Position numbers and translations under genes: made by a program. A stretch of 64,000 bases of DNA, from the NCBI RefSeq assembly GCF_030253575.1, contig NC_080562.1, forward strand, positions 41,145,852 to 41,209,851. Reading direction: 5' to 3'. Under the pieces are notes generated by a model. The model searched no databases, was not told the origin of the DNA, and saw only the letters and a program-made list of their open reading frames with translations. Source of the DNA: Rhododendron vialii (taxonomy: Eukaryota; Streptophyta; Magnoliopsida; Ericales; Ericaceae). Below are positions 44,621-58,931 of this stretch, one piece after another. Position 1 is the first letter of the stretch. The number at the start of each line of letters is the position of its first letter.

Positions 44621-45023
44621 TAAGATCTATCAAACAAGATTCATATTAGTAAAAAAATTATTTTAGTAAATACATAATTTCTGAACTTAAAAATTACTCT
44701 CTTTTTTCAAAAATTACTTTTTTCAAAAATTACTCTCATTCATGAGGTAAGGATACCTTTTGAAAAAATATGTAGTATTATGTATACATTTTATTTTTAT
44801 GTAAGCACACCAATTATCATTGTTTAGCATCTCCCTTTTTTAAACGATTTTTTCTCATGTGCAGATTCTAGGTTTTCCTTTTTAAATACATTTACTTTTT
44901 GTCAACGGATCAGGAAAAGATTTCAATATTATATCAACCTTATTGGAGTATATTTAACCCAGAACAATTGTTTCCTACAGTAGTTTTTAATGCAAGCTTT
45001 CTTTACCAAAAAAAGATATATAA

Positions 45024-45575
45024 ACTAAGCGTGTTCAAGAAAATCATCCGAACCATAAAATCGGTCCGATCCGGACCGAACCGTCCTATTTGGTCCGGTA
45101 CTATAGTTTTGCAGTCAGGTTATGGTTCCAAAAAAATAAGAACCGTTAATTTTGGTTCTATTACTGGTTCTCAATTAAAGAACAGTGGTTAATTAGAACC
45201 GGACTAGACCGTTTGCTAAACTTACTTTATTTAGAGATGAAATCTCATTTGTTAGGAAAGCTTTTATTTTTCTTCCTTCCTTTTCTATTATAGTAGATTA
45301 CCTTCCTATTCTTTCAATTCTTTGCAACCTTATTTAACAGATTAGTCTTTATAATTTCAATCTCATGTCTTTCTTTTTCACACACCGGTGATAGGTTTGG
45401 TTGCTAATTAGATAGAATTGGAACTAGACTGGTTTTGCGGTTTGTTTTTGGTGAGGTTCCACGCATATATTGGTTAGGTTCTAGTTCTCAATTTCCTAAA
45501 ACTGTTTGAAATGATCCGGTTACTGATTTTCTAGAAAATCGAACCAATCCAGACCGTGTAGACCCATAATATAAA
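45024..45575. repeat. Probable degenerate hAT-like repeat rich in ggtccgg/gaaccg motifs
   Basis: The left part has tgttcaagaaaatcatccga and tcggtccgatccggaccgaa; the right part has ctagactggttttgcggttt and aaatcgaaccaatccagacc. Such dense ccggacc-type motifs at both ends are common in subterminal parts of plant hAT elements. Exact ends and a target duplication could not be fixed. Confidence 0.35.
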
Positions 45576-45857
45576 CCTTCATGGGCAAGGAATATTTCTT
45601 TAAAATATTGATGTAACCCTCTCCAAAATAAAAAAAGAAATATAGTCCTTCCCCCTTTATTTTGTTTTCAGCCACATTTTCACGTATGGACGATGACAAA
45701 ACTCTCAAAGTCAAAGGCCATACAAAATGGTACAAGAATTTAGTCATCAATCTAATAATGGCTTAAGAACGCCTAGTAATATTTTGTAAGATTAGTGTTA
45801 ATTTAGGCATCTCATGTATATGGGTTACAACTTACAAGGATAAAGGAATCATCTAGT

Positions 45858-46750
45858 CAGGGGCGGACCGAGGGTTTTAGGTCACTGGGGTCAAATTTTA
45901 AACTAAACATAAAGAATACAAATAGCTCACAATATAACGCATATAACTCAACAACTCTATGAACTTATTATGGAACCACTGCTCATTTTAAGCATATGCC
46001 GAGAATGCAATCACATTCGAAGCCCAATTTTATCTAAATTTGAGGGCTCCTAATTTTTCAAACTCTTACATATACTATGCCTATACATAAAAGTAGTAAG
46101 AGAACTTAATACTGCCTTTTAAAAATGCAGAAGAGTGATATTTTAGTAATACTTTTAATTAGATTTTTAAAAACTTGTAATCATCATGCATCCAATCGAG
46201 CCTTAGGAGAAAAACTTACCCATTATGCAAAATTTAGTTTGACTTGTTAATCCACAAATCATTCAAGTTTGCTGAGCTATATATAATTCCTAAAGTTAAC
46301 CCCCCCTAAAGTCAATTTGAGCGATAATCAAAGTTGCCCCCATTAAAATTCAAGTTTATATTTGTTGTTTAATTTTTTTTTTCCAGTTTATAGCTTCCAA
46401 ATTGGAGCCCAGGAATTAAATTTTACTAGATAATGATCATGGTGTTATTTTGCCTTCCTCAAAATGAGAGAGAGTACAAAGTGTGGGTGAGTTTGTACTT
46501 GAAAGTGGATTAGAAGATAATAATTCTCAAGTTTTTTTCGGGAGGAGAGAGAGACTTTGGGTCAGCTTTATTTATGGGACAATCATATGTCGGGGCAAAA
46601 GCTGTAATTTTCTTGAGAAATTTGGGTAAAGTATGACTTCTCTTGGAGCAAAATTACCAAAATATCTAAACTACACATAGATATTCCAGCATAATTTTCA
46701 ACCCAGTGGGGTCACCTGACCCCTCTTGCCATTGTGTAGGTTCGCCCCTG
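45858..46750. mobile_element. Non-autonomous hAT element, 893 bp, with perfect 8-bp target duplication
   Basis: The left end is CAGGGGCGGACC and the right end GGTTCGCCCCTG, a 12-bp inverted repeat with one mismatch. CATCTAGT occurs at 45850-45857 and 46751-46758, a perfect 8-bp duplication. There is no transposase; it is a deletion derivative or MITE. Confidence 0.93.
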
Positions 46751-46758
46751 CATCTAGT

Positions 46759-47181
46759 AGTTTCGTCTAGGACTCCATGAATCTTAGGATCGCGCACCAT
46801 GACCAAGTGACGATTGAATAATTTTCCGACCGAAAGATAGAAAATTCCATTATGTTGTTGCATTTAAATCGTAGTACAAAACGATGCCGTAGTATAGGTC
46901 TTTTTTTTTTATCGGGCCATAGTATAGGCCTTGCCTGATAAAACTCGAGAAATACTATGTATATAATTTTAAAACACAATTGCTAAAATGCAATTGTGTT
47001 CGCATCCGTTCAATGCTTATGGATCCACATGTATTAAACAGTTTCGGACATAATTGTGTCCATAATCTATTTTTCTTTAACTTAGTTAAAAAAATAAAAA
47101 ATCTTTTCTATAAAACTTTGCCTATTAAAGGGGGAAGCTTCCTCGTGGTAAAATCATCTCTCGCTCTGTGGTATATCAAAG
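46759..47181 (+). other. Upstream region and first leader exon of the ATG8 gene
   Basis: No frame is supported. The end of this stretch (about 47130-47181) is the probable non-coding first exon of the ATG8 mRNA; core promoter elements are not clear to me. Confidence 0.4.
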
Positions 47182-47289
47182 GTAAATCGAATCCTATTTT
47201 CTCGCTCTTTCCTTATTGACTTCTGTTTCTCTCATTCGTGTAAAACCCTAATTCGTTTTGCTTTTTCTATTAATTCTATTGTATTGCAG
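47182..47289 (+). other. Leader intron of the ATG8 gene
   Basis: A donor (aaaggtaaatcg, GT at 47182) and an acceptor (tattgcag, ending 47289) bracket 108 bases of T-rich sequence, 33 bases before the ATG. Leader introns are common in plant ATG8 genes and often raise expression. Confidence 0.6.
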
Positions 47290-47322
47290 TTAACATAATC
47301 GACCTAATCTTCACTGCACGCC

Positions 47323-50067
<2,745 letters not shown>

Positions 50068-50260
50068 GTGAAGTCAAGATGAAATTATGTAAATATGACT
50101 CAATGAAAACATGCTTGAATATGTAAATCCTTTAGTCATCTACCCGGTTCTATCCTTTCTTGTTTATGTTGCTCGTTTGAGACGGTCTCTCTTTTCTAAG
50201 TTGGATATTTGAAAGCGTGATTTCACTTAGTAAAAGTATGCGTTGTGCCTTTTGGCTCTT

Positions 50261-50372
50261 CACGAAATGGAATTTCCTAGTGCCATTTTAGTTTTCATTA
50301 GTACTACATTACTCTCTCTCTCTCACGAAATGGAATTTCCTAGTGCCATTTTAGTTTTCATTAGTACTACAT

Positions 50373-50413
<41 letters not shown>
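50261..50413. repeat. 63-bp tandem duplication ending in (CT)n, downstream of ATG8
   Basis: A unit beginning cacgaaatggaatttcctag and ending in a CT tract occurs at 50261-50323 and again from 50324. The second copy's CT tract has expanded (50385-50413). The copies are otherwise identical by eye. The segment lies about 200 bases past the ATG8 stop, in or near the 3' UTR. Confidence 0.9.
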
Positions 50414-50415
<2 letters not shown>

Positions 50416-50947
50416 GCTTCATTTGACACAATTACGACAGGATGTTCTGGATTAAAAAAAGTCTTGATCATAGACATATGCAAGAATGTGACCCGTACAT
50501 TTTTAAAGCAGATTATTTTTCTTGTTTTGGATTTTGATAATATTTAATGTGACTCGAACATGAATGGGGAATGTCAACTCTTACTCATCCAGGAATTTGA
50601 TCAGGTCATCTGGAATGGGATATAGACTGAGCTTATTTTATCAAAAGCTGGGTCCTCTTTGGCCTACTGAAATACACTAGTTAAGAGTGGTTAGTGATTG
50701 ACCAAATATCTGACATGGATAAAAGAAATGAAAACAGGCGTGTTCAGAGCCATCCGATGCACGAATTTTACAAATATATGATGGATTCCATTGGCGTCCA
50801 ACGGCTCCAAATATGAATGAACTAAATTGTTTTCTTCTCCACATGGTGGAAAAAAATATTATTGGTTTTTAAAGGAGCATAAACAGCCTCTTAACAACTT
50901 TTACACAAAGCGTAGGACCATTCAATTCATTTCCCAGTTCTCTTTCC
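50414..50947. other. Intergenic DNA between ATG8 and the small gene
   Basis: Nothing recognised apart from promoter-like sequence at the right edge. Confidence 0.4.
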
Positions 50948-50956
50948 TTATATATA
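50948..50956 (+). promoter_or_regulatory. TATA box of the small gene at 51037
   Basis: TATATATA followed by acccctcctcg lies 81 bases before the ATG at 51037, a typical spacing for a short plant leader. Confidence 0.55.
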
Positions 50957-51036
50957 CCCCTCCTCGTGCTTGAGAGAGAGAAACAAAGGAAAACACAGCA
51001 GAGCCTGATTCATTTCTTCATCAGCAAAGAGCCTCA

Positions 51037-51222
51037 ATGGCCTTGTTCTTCAATTTCTTGGGCTGCTTCTCAGAATCCTCACCCTCCAGCCAAATTGTGT
51101 GCACCGGTGATGTGTGCGTGTTGCCGCGAAACAGAAAGAAGTCCCGTGGGAAAAAACTGAAGACCAAGCGTAAGCAAAGCCTCCGGAATCTATTTCCCCT
51201 TCTTTCCTTGCCAAGAGCTTGA
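51037..51222 (+). CDS. Small basic protein of unknown function, 61 residues
   Basis: The frame starts at an ATG after a well-placed TATA box and a purine-rich leader, and reads MALFFNFLGCFSESSPSSQI, then a VCVLPRNRKKSRGKKLKTKR basic run, and stops at 51222. A short hydrophobic N-terminus with a single Cys in LGCF, a Ser-rich stretch and a Lys/Arg-rich tail resemble the many small unannotated plant proteins with the same layout, but I cannot name a family. A possible splice donor (agcgtaagc near 51169) means the true C-terminus may differ. It converges on the bromodomain gene, whose stop codon is 940 bp away. Confidence 0.5.
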   Translation: MALFFNFLGCFSESSPSSQIVCTGDVCVLPRNRKKSRGKKLKTKRKQSLRNLFPLLSLPRA

Positions 51223-52160
51223 GCTTGGAGGATTTTCACCCACATCCATGGAAATAAACCCGGTCCTTGTGCCGGTCCGGCACTGTATCCATTAGACTCT
51301 TCTTTTTTTTCTTTTGGTGCAACGGAAATTCTCAATTAGACTCCGTTGTTGATTTGGTTTTATAACATCTTTGACTCAAAAAAGGAAAAAGATGATTCTA
51401 ATTCCTGTTACAATGTATCAAGCAAAGTCTTGCAAGGAAGAATGCTTTATTTGTCTATTGGTATTGGTGTGACAAACCCAACAGGGTAACTCGTATCCTG
51501 CAGAAATGCTATGTGCCTAGCAAAAAGATAAAAGAATTCAATCAGAAAACTATTTGTGGAAAGAGAAAACTCTCCTCCTATCATCACAGTGTGATACAAT
51601 CATTAATGAACTTGATACAACAGCAAATGCCTAAGAATACAGCAAAATCAAAGGCAATAAAAATCATAGGCAACACAAGTCTCAACAAATTACTCATCCA
51701 CCCATACCTAATGTACAATACAACAAATGGGTTTCATGTGTAGTAATTCACTGGATCTGAGAACTCGTAAACATGGAGCGGTGGTCTACATACTAACTTA
51801 CCTCACCTCAGCTCATTCTGACACACTAACCTGAATATGTTCGCCGCAACTGGGTAATCCTCATCTAACGCAGAAGAAAGAAAGCAGCTAATTCCATATC
51901 TATATTTGCAGGCTCTCATTGAATCCTGTCGTTTATCTGTTGCCTCTTTATCAAACTAATCTCGACGTCCTTTCGACTGGGAAAACCCCAGTCAAGACCT
52001 TAAAAGAGATCTTCATTTCAAATATTTGGTCCAAAACTGGTGAAGTAACCCCCAATCCAAACTCTCCCCAATTCAAACCACCCTTGAAAAAGAGGAGGCA
52101 ATGCCGTGGTAAAATGCCCAGCTTTCTTCTCTATCCTATTTCTTCAAGAAATTGGAAACC
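51223..52160. other. Region between two convergent genes
   Basis: Contains the 3' UTR of the bromodomain gene (its stop is at 52161-52163 on the minus strand; a minus-strand mRNA would run to about 51.4-51.8 kb) and AT-rich sequence. The short frame at 51513-51743 has no family resemblance. Confidence 0.4.
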
Positions 52161-55100
52161 TCAGAGTTGCAAAGCTAGGTCTGGCTGCTGAGAGTCCACC
52201 ATAACTCCTGAAGATTGTCCCCCAGGTGACCCAGATGACTGGAAACTGAGATTCAAGTCAGGTGGAACTGATTCCTGTTTGTATCTTTGTTGCCTTGGCG
52301 AATTTAAACTCTGGCGAGGAGACTGCATCTGAAACCTAGACAAGTCAGCCGTCACTAACTGAGGGAAAATCATTGGTCGGTTTTGAGCTTCATTGCCCAT
52401 TTGAGCAGGGGGTATCATAAAGGGCTGAAGTGGATAGCTGGCTTTCGGAGGCTGAAAATGCATCCCAAACCCAGGAAAATCACCACGAAATTGGGAAACT
52501 TGCGACTGGGGTTCCCTAGTATAACTGTTGAGTGAGTGCATCTGATTCTTGTGGGAAACTTGCGGCTGGGGTTCCATAGCAGGATTATTGAGTGAGTGCA
52601 TCTGATTCTTGTGGGAAACTTGCGGCTGGGGTTCCATAGCAGGATTATTGAGTGAGTGCATCTGATTCTTGTGGGTGCCTGTATTTTCTGCAGCTGCTTT
52701 AGACCCCACAGACCCTATTGACATCCATGCTCGTGCAGCAGCTGCAGTTGCATTGATTGAATCCTCACTCCTTGACGATGGAGCCAATGGCACAAGAGAC
52801 GATTTGTTGTCAACTTGGGGATTATTAAATGATTTCTGCTGTTTTTGAGAATTTTCAGCTAACATTCTCATTAACCTGACAGGGTCACTAAGACCTTGCT
52901 CCGGTCCATGGGAAAAATAAGGTGCATCTGAAACTATTTGGTTAGGAAGACCATCAGAGGGTGAAGTGGGTGAAGTGACCATCCTGTTTCTGCCCAAACT
53001 CTTACTTGAGACTTTTCTATTATTCTCCGTCTGCTTTAGAGGTATAGCCTGTGAAAGATTCCCGTTCCTTGAGACTGTCTCGGTTGACCGTGAAGCAGGG
53101 ACATCGCCATTTGGAATCTGCTTCTCTGCAACAAAATCATCCATATTTCGATTGGCTGAGGGGGCAGGACAATTCAATTCAGCTTGCTTTATAACCTTTT
53201 TGTCCGGTTCAATATTCCTGGATCGGGGGCTTTGCTGCGGATAATTTACGCTCGCAGTTGTAGTACCTCTGCTTCCTTCAGAACAAAAGAAAGGCTGTTT
53301 CCCGTCCAAATTTGCGCCCCTAACAGACTGCTCCCTTACTGGAGTACTCGCGGTAGGATTGAAGGTGGTTTTGGTTATAGCAGCACCAAACAAAGATGAG
53401 TCCCCCTTTTTAAAACTAGGGACATTAACAGGATGTGCCTGGGCAGAAAGTGGGGTGCTCTTAGAAGAGTTATCATCCTTTTTAAGAGCAGTCTCTTTAG
53501 GGGAACAATTATTCAGCATTAATACTGGTGTTGGAAGTGGTTCATAATCTCCAACCCAACCACGACCATATTTGAACCCAGGAGGTAGACCCTGTTCAAT
53601 CCTCTTGGAGGCAACATTCCAAGCAACGGGCCCCAGTGTTGCAGCAAAACGAGCCAGGCTCCTGGAATAAGAGTAATCTGCATTAAGCCCGACCTGATTC
53701 AGAAAAATGAGCAACACTTGAGTAAGAAGCAAAGTGACCAATGCAGAAGAGGAAGAGTAGTTTCTGAGTCACTTACGGGAACCAGCTGCTTCATATCATC
53801 ATCAAAGGTCGTAAATACAGACTCGGATCTGGACTCTGGTTGGTTGGAAATGTTGTACGTTGCTCGACGGTTATCATTATGGATGTGAGGCTTCCTCCCC
53901 AGTCTAGATAGAGCACCCCTCCCTGGAAGAATAAAGGAAACAGAGTAATGAGAAGTGAACAACTGTAATATGAACCTCTCAATTGATATTTGGAGATGAT
54001 ATTCAAATCTGTTATGCAAAAAAATGGTCCCAGCTTTGCATTATATGAAAAGATTCTTGATTTTTCCTTCACAAAAAAAAAAAAAAAAAAACCATACTAG
54101 TTGACCTGATTGAAGGAAACTTTTGGTAAAAACAGACGAACAAATGGGGACGGAGGACCAAATATTTATCTGTTACATCTTTCATTTGCTTCTCTTAAAC
54201 CAGAAAAAGTTTAGGAATCTGATCCAAGGGAAACAATCATTAGAACCATCACTAAGCTCAAGAACTTATCTATAAACTGGTATAAACCAAGCCCTAAGAT
54301 AATATACCTGAGGATAAATCTTCTGCCTTGTCCAAAATGTTCTCAGTCAAGGAAGTGTTACCCTCTACAGGGCCATCAACTTTGCTAAGCTTCTCGAAAC
54401 CACCAGCTTGCGTTGCATTTGACCCACTTTGAAGATCCCCAGGTGTGGCGAGAGTGGCACCGGAGGAGAAATCAGAGCCAACTGGTTCCTGTGCGGTTCT
54501 GTTCATTGGCTTCTTTATTTGCTTCTTAACCAATGAGTCAGATCTTGTTACATCTTCTGACTTGAGCTCTTTCTCAGAGTGTTCAGCACGACCCCTTAAT
54601 CTCTGAAATTTCTTTTGAGCCAGCTCTTCGATGGACCGTGCCTTTCCAAAATAATTATGTAACCAGATTGAGTGATCAACACACCAGGATTGGTAAAATG
54701 AACGGAATTGATCTGAAAGGAAATTAAGAAAGTCTATACCTGTTTATAGTATATGGTATCTGGCGCATTGTATTCCATTGCATTTGCGCAAATTAGGAAA
54801 ACATCACTCTGCTTTCAAAAAGAAGAAAATTTACAAACCAGTCTAGAAGAGGAAGGAGGGTCAATGGAAGAGCAAAAAAGAAAGGAAGTCGTATATACCA
54901 CTTCACTCACATTCAATGTTTACAATGACAACACCAAGGTAGACTAACTGATACCGGCATCCTTTCACTAGGAAAACCACTTATAACACAAGCACATCCC
55001 CTGATAAATAATACATATAGGTAGATAAACTAGTTGCATCCCACCATAAAAGAATTCCTGGTAAGAAAGGCACATTTTTTGGGAAACATCGTTGAAGCAT

Positions 55101-57371
55101 TCATATATTATCCATTTAAGATTAACTTCCAATACTGTCCTCCAAATGTTGGAAATCAGAACAGAAATCATATAGTAAAGCGAGCAAGGGAACCCATATA
55201 AAAGTAACATAAACTTCTTTCGGGCAAGTAGAAAGTAACATTAACTTCATTACCAATTTATAAATTTGTCGTTGATAGACTACCAAAAAAGAAAAAGCAA
55301 GGTGCCTTTATGAATGAAAGAAAGATATACTATGGAATGAAGAAAAGTATCTAGACCACACTGTTTGCAGTGAAACCTAAGTACATTAAGAAATGAAGTA
55401 AAAAGGAACAGACCAACTATTGCTAGAGGACAAAAGGCCTTTGTATCCCCTCTTGATGCTAGCCACTGGTCAGAGACTTACACGTTTAATTTTCAAACAT
55501 GATTACATTACTTCTCCTTATTGTGCCTTGAGAGAAGATTATGCAAGGATAAAGCTTAGTTTATGAAATTTCTAAGAGGCATGTCAACATAAGAAAAGAT
55601 GGTTGAGAGATAAATTTGATACACTTCTCTCCCGGATAATGCTGTCCAAATCATACAAATTTATTGTCAAGGTAGTTGCCGAAAGACAAAAAGTGCCACA
55701 GCCAAGCGCAAAAGATGCTCTACCCTAAGATAAACCATCAAGATAATAGGGTGCAAGATGGAGGACGGGCAAACACAGGACTAATAAAATCTAACCTATA
55801 CACTGCAAATACAGTTGAGGTTTGTAAAAAGTGGAGATTCCAGCATAAATTAGGTGCTGATTGGTTAAAAATTACGTACAGGAACAATCTCCTTTCTCCA
55901 AAAACTTAACGAGATGCTCCAGAATCAGTGTCAATTTGATGTTTTTTGACACATTATAGAACCAAAAGCTAGAAATACACATTATCTCTCGCCTCAAATG
56001 CAAGCAAATTATACCAGAAAGCATAAAAAAAAGTCATAAATAGTCTATATTAGCAACAAAACACTTGGCGACTCTAAACTTGTGACTCAAAAATAGCATG
56101 CCCCCTGATGAAAGCATATCGAAGACTAGTTATGCTGAAATTAACAACAAAAAACAATTTAATTGGTACAGGAGCAATAAAATCAGCTAAACAAGGTTGC
56201 ATACTATACATGGGACAACAAATGAACCATTGACCATTAAAAGGAGAGATTAAGGACAAAATGCAGATACCAACCTCAAATTGTTCCAAGGTAGAATATG
56301 CTCCATTTCCCAACTTCTTCCTCACCGTGGCAAAGTCCATTGGATGCTCAATCACCTCGTGGTAATCAGGAAGCTACAAGAAAAACAACACATTACACAA
56401 TGCAAATTCATGGGATATAATTAATTCCTGGGAAATTTAGCATGGAAGTTTGTTGCTTGTAAAATTTGATCATTGAGAAGATCAAAATGCATCTTCTTAA
56501 ATATAATATTTCTGAAATTATAAGCCAAAAGCAGAAGCTGTGCTGATCTGTTTGGCACAATGGTAACAGAGAATCAAGTACCTCTTCAGGATCAACTGGT
56601 TCAGCATACACGCCGTAAATATCTTTCCTGACAAATTCAACCAATTAGAAATGAGAGAAGCTCTGAACTTCAGATTAAGAAATACATTTGTAATCAGACG
56701 GACGGAAAGCCAGTATCCCTACTTCTGGAGTTTATCGAGAATCAACTCCAACAATTTCTTGTCAGGCAAAGCAAAACCCAGTGGAGGAGCCGATGGCGTT
56801 CCTGATCAAACACAAGCAAAATACAACAAGCCCATATCAAATAACATGGTACAAAAGACAGTTCTTACAAACCAACAATTTAAAGCTACAAATGCACCAA
56901 TCAATATGAAAAAAACCTGGAACAGAGTCGGCCCCTTTTGGTTCTTTTGGTGTCCCTACCTGTCATACACACGAAAAACTTGAACTGTTGTTTTCAATTT
57001 CAAGCGGTAGAAAAATACAACTATCTGAATTACATGACATAAACCCAAAATAATAGTACAACGCCCGAGTGAAAAAACTTGAACCTTATATTATGGAAAC
57101 AATAATGAGTGTGTGAATGTGTATTAAAGGGTATAAAAAGTACACAAAAATACGTATTTTTCTTGTTTTCTAGTGTGTTTATTGGGCTGACAATAGCAAG
57201 ACCGAACCCAAAAGAGCTTAAACCAATTAAATTGATGCATGTAGATGCAAATACTACTTGAGATAGAGACAGAGACAGACAGGACAGACAAGGTAGGCAG
57301 AAAGGGAGAGAAAAGCTGCGTATTGCGTGCTGTTGAGAGAGAGAAAATTGGAGCGTTATCAGATTGTGTGT

Positions 57372-57402
<31 letters not shown>

Positions 57403-58838
57403 GGGGTGGGGGGGGGGGGGAGTTAGGAGTTATGACAGTTGACCTGACCGTTAATATCAATTCCCCGACATAGATAAACATTGGGGGGGATAGAGTAATA
57501 TAGAAGTCTGGACCAATAAGAAAAAATCTCACTGAACTCAGCTGAGGTGGAATACTCCTTCCCACTCTCTCTCTCCTCCCTGCGTTAAAGGCACAAAACA
57601 CCCCCAATTTCTCTCTCTTCGACGTACATAATTACTTATAAATCCTGCTTACTTCATGTTCCTCTTTTTCGATCAAAATTTAATGAGACCAGGGCTGCTA
57701 TATACATCCATGAAAAAAATTCGCATTTCTCATTAATTATGCCTTAAGAGCATCTCCAGCCCCCTAAAATCCCCTCTACTCTTGAAAACAGGGAAAATGA
57801 TTTTCACACTCCAACTTTTGATACACTCCATTTTTTTCCATAAATGGGAATTTGAAGATCATTACCCGAAAACATATACCGAAGTGAGTTTTGGACTTGA
57901 AACTTTTACTCAAACCAAGGAAAAATCAAACCTTTACTCAAATTTTACGAGTCTATATGAATCCTTCCAATTTTAGCAATTAATGAAGCTTTTACTCGAA
58001 GTTTTACTTGGATTTGGGTTTGCCATTGGAGTGCAACATATCCAATCAAGCTTTTACTCAAATTTAAGTAAAAAATGCGAGCAAGGGTGAGAGATGCTCC
58101 AAACCGCATTTCTCATTAATTGTACCCTAAGTCGCGTGGAGGAATGCTACTCACACAACTCGAGACCACAACTCGAGACACAATTGCGTCCGGAGCAAAA
58201 GTTCGATACACATGGGTTCTCATGCACCCGAACTGCTCCAGACCCAGTTGTGTCACGTAATAGGGAGCTAGCACGAGCACAAAAACGTCTCTCGAAAACA
58301 CCTCAAACTACTAAACTCGCACATTCGCGACAATTGAGAGCGCCAGCGAAGAATCTGCCGAACGATTATGCAAACTAAGATTATATACCTCTCCATCTCC
58401 GTCATCACCACCGCCATTCACACCATCCTCGTCATCCTCGTCAACATCACCACCTATTTTCCTCTTCTTCAATGGATTACCCCCGTCCTCCTCTGAAGAC
58501 CCCGAGGCGGCAGCGGGCGCGCGAGCCACGCGCCGAGTCCGACTCGGAGCCGACTCGCTACCGCTGCCGCCTTCTTCTTCTTTGCTCTGCTGCTGGAGCT
58601 TCAGTAACAGCTTCAGCTTCTTCTCCCTCCTCCACGCGTCCTCGTCCTCCAGCTCGTCGTCGTCCACGTAGTCGTCGAAGTCGAACGTGTACCTGACGTT
58701 CCGCCGCCGGAGGCTCCGCCTCTCCGCCGCCTCCGGCGTCTCCGCGACGGCGACGGCGGCGGCGGCGGCGGCGGCGCGGAGTGCGAGATCTGCCTTGGAC
58801 GGCCTCCCTTTCTTCTTCCTCTTCACGATCTGACCCAT
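52161..58838 (-). CDS. Bromodomain protein of the plant SWI/SNF-associated BRD1/BRD2/BRD13 type
   Basis: Nine exons on the minus strand sum to 2799 nt (932 residues), all GT-AG and in phase: 58838-58389, 56959-56917, 56801-56723, 56627-56582, 56373-56275, 54808-54740, 54641-54308, 53922-53777, 53693-52161. The N-terminus MGQIVKRKKKGRPSKADLAL has an AT-hook-like core, then a poly-Ala run and acidic and basic low-complexity blocks. The bromodomain (about residues 172-275) includes PDKKLLELILDKLQKKD, YAEPVDPEELPDYHEVIEHP (the PDY / IEHPMDF signature) and NAMEYNAPDTIYYKQA with the acetyl-lysine-binding Asn at 253. A middle block matches the family's RGALSRLGRKPH / YTFDDDMKQLVP region. The C-terminal exon is Ser/Pro/Gln-rich, has three 20-residue tandem repeats starting HKNQMHSL, and carries PPDLNLSF, an EAR-like repression motif. 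Arabidopsis relatives read histone acetylation within BAS-class SWI/SNF complexes. Transcription starts in a CT-rich leader just upstream of the ATG. Confidence 0.93.
52501..52675 (-). repeat. 60-bp coding minisatellite in the bromodomain gene
   Basis: Three head-to-tail 60-bp units encode a 20-residue repeat (HKNQMHSLN then EPQPQVS-type ends). The two units nearest the bromodomain (52561-52675) are identical across their length by eye; the third differs at several positions. The unit is a multiple of three, so copy number can change without breaking the frame. Confidence 0.95.
57365..57420. repeat. (GT)n followed by a long G run in bromodomain intron 1
   Basis: (GT)n at 57365-57384 is followed by a run of G broken by a single T, about 36 bases in total. 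On the transcribed-gene strand this is a C run. The tract is a strong candidate for G-quadruplex formation and for assembly or sequencing error. Confidence 0.9.
57748..58099. mobile_element. PIF/Harbinger-like MITE in bromodomain intron 1
   Basis: The left end is GAGCATCTCCAGCCCCC and the right end, on the other strand, GAGCATCTCTCACCC, the common Tourist-type end. The interior has repeated actcaaattt blocks. The left flank ends in TTAA and the right flank begins CAAA, so no exact TAA duplication is left. A longer near-repeat (cgcatttctcattaatt) lies on both sides at about 57722 and 58105. Related sequence is seen at about 1288-1450. Confidence 0.65.
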
Positions 58839-58868
58839 GCTTTTCGGTTCCGAGCCTCACACTGGACA

Positions 58869-58892
58869 CACTCTCTCTCTCTCTAGAGATTT

Positions 58893-58925
<33 letters not shown>
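58869..58925. repeat. CT-rich leader microsatellite of the bromodomain gene
   Basis: Interrupted CT tracts lie 30-90 bases upstream of the bromodomain ATG; read on the gene strand they are GA tracts. Confidence 0.8.

Positions 58926-58931
<6 letters not shown>

Noticed and set aside
58472-58869. Both-strand Arg/Pro/Ser-rich frames over the GC-rich segment
   Set aside because: Shadows of exon 1 of the bromodomain gene, whose GC-rich poly-Ala and acidic runs open all frames.
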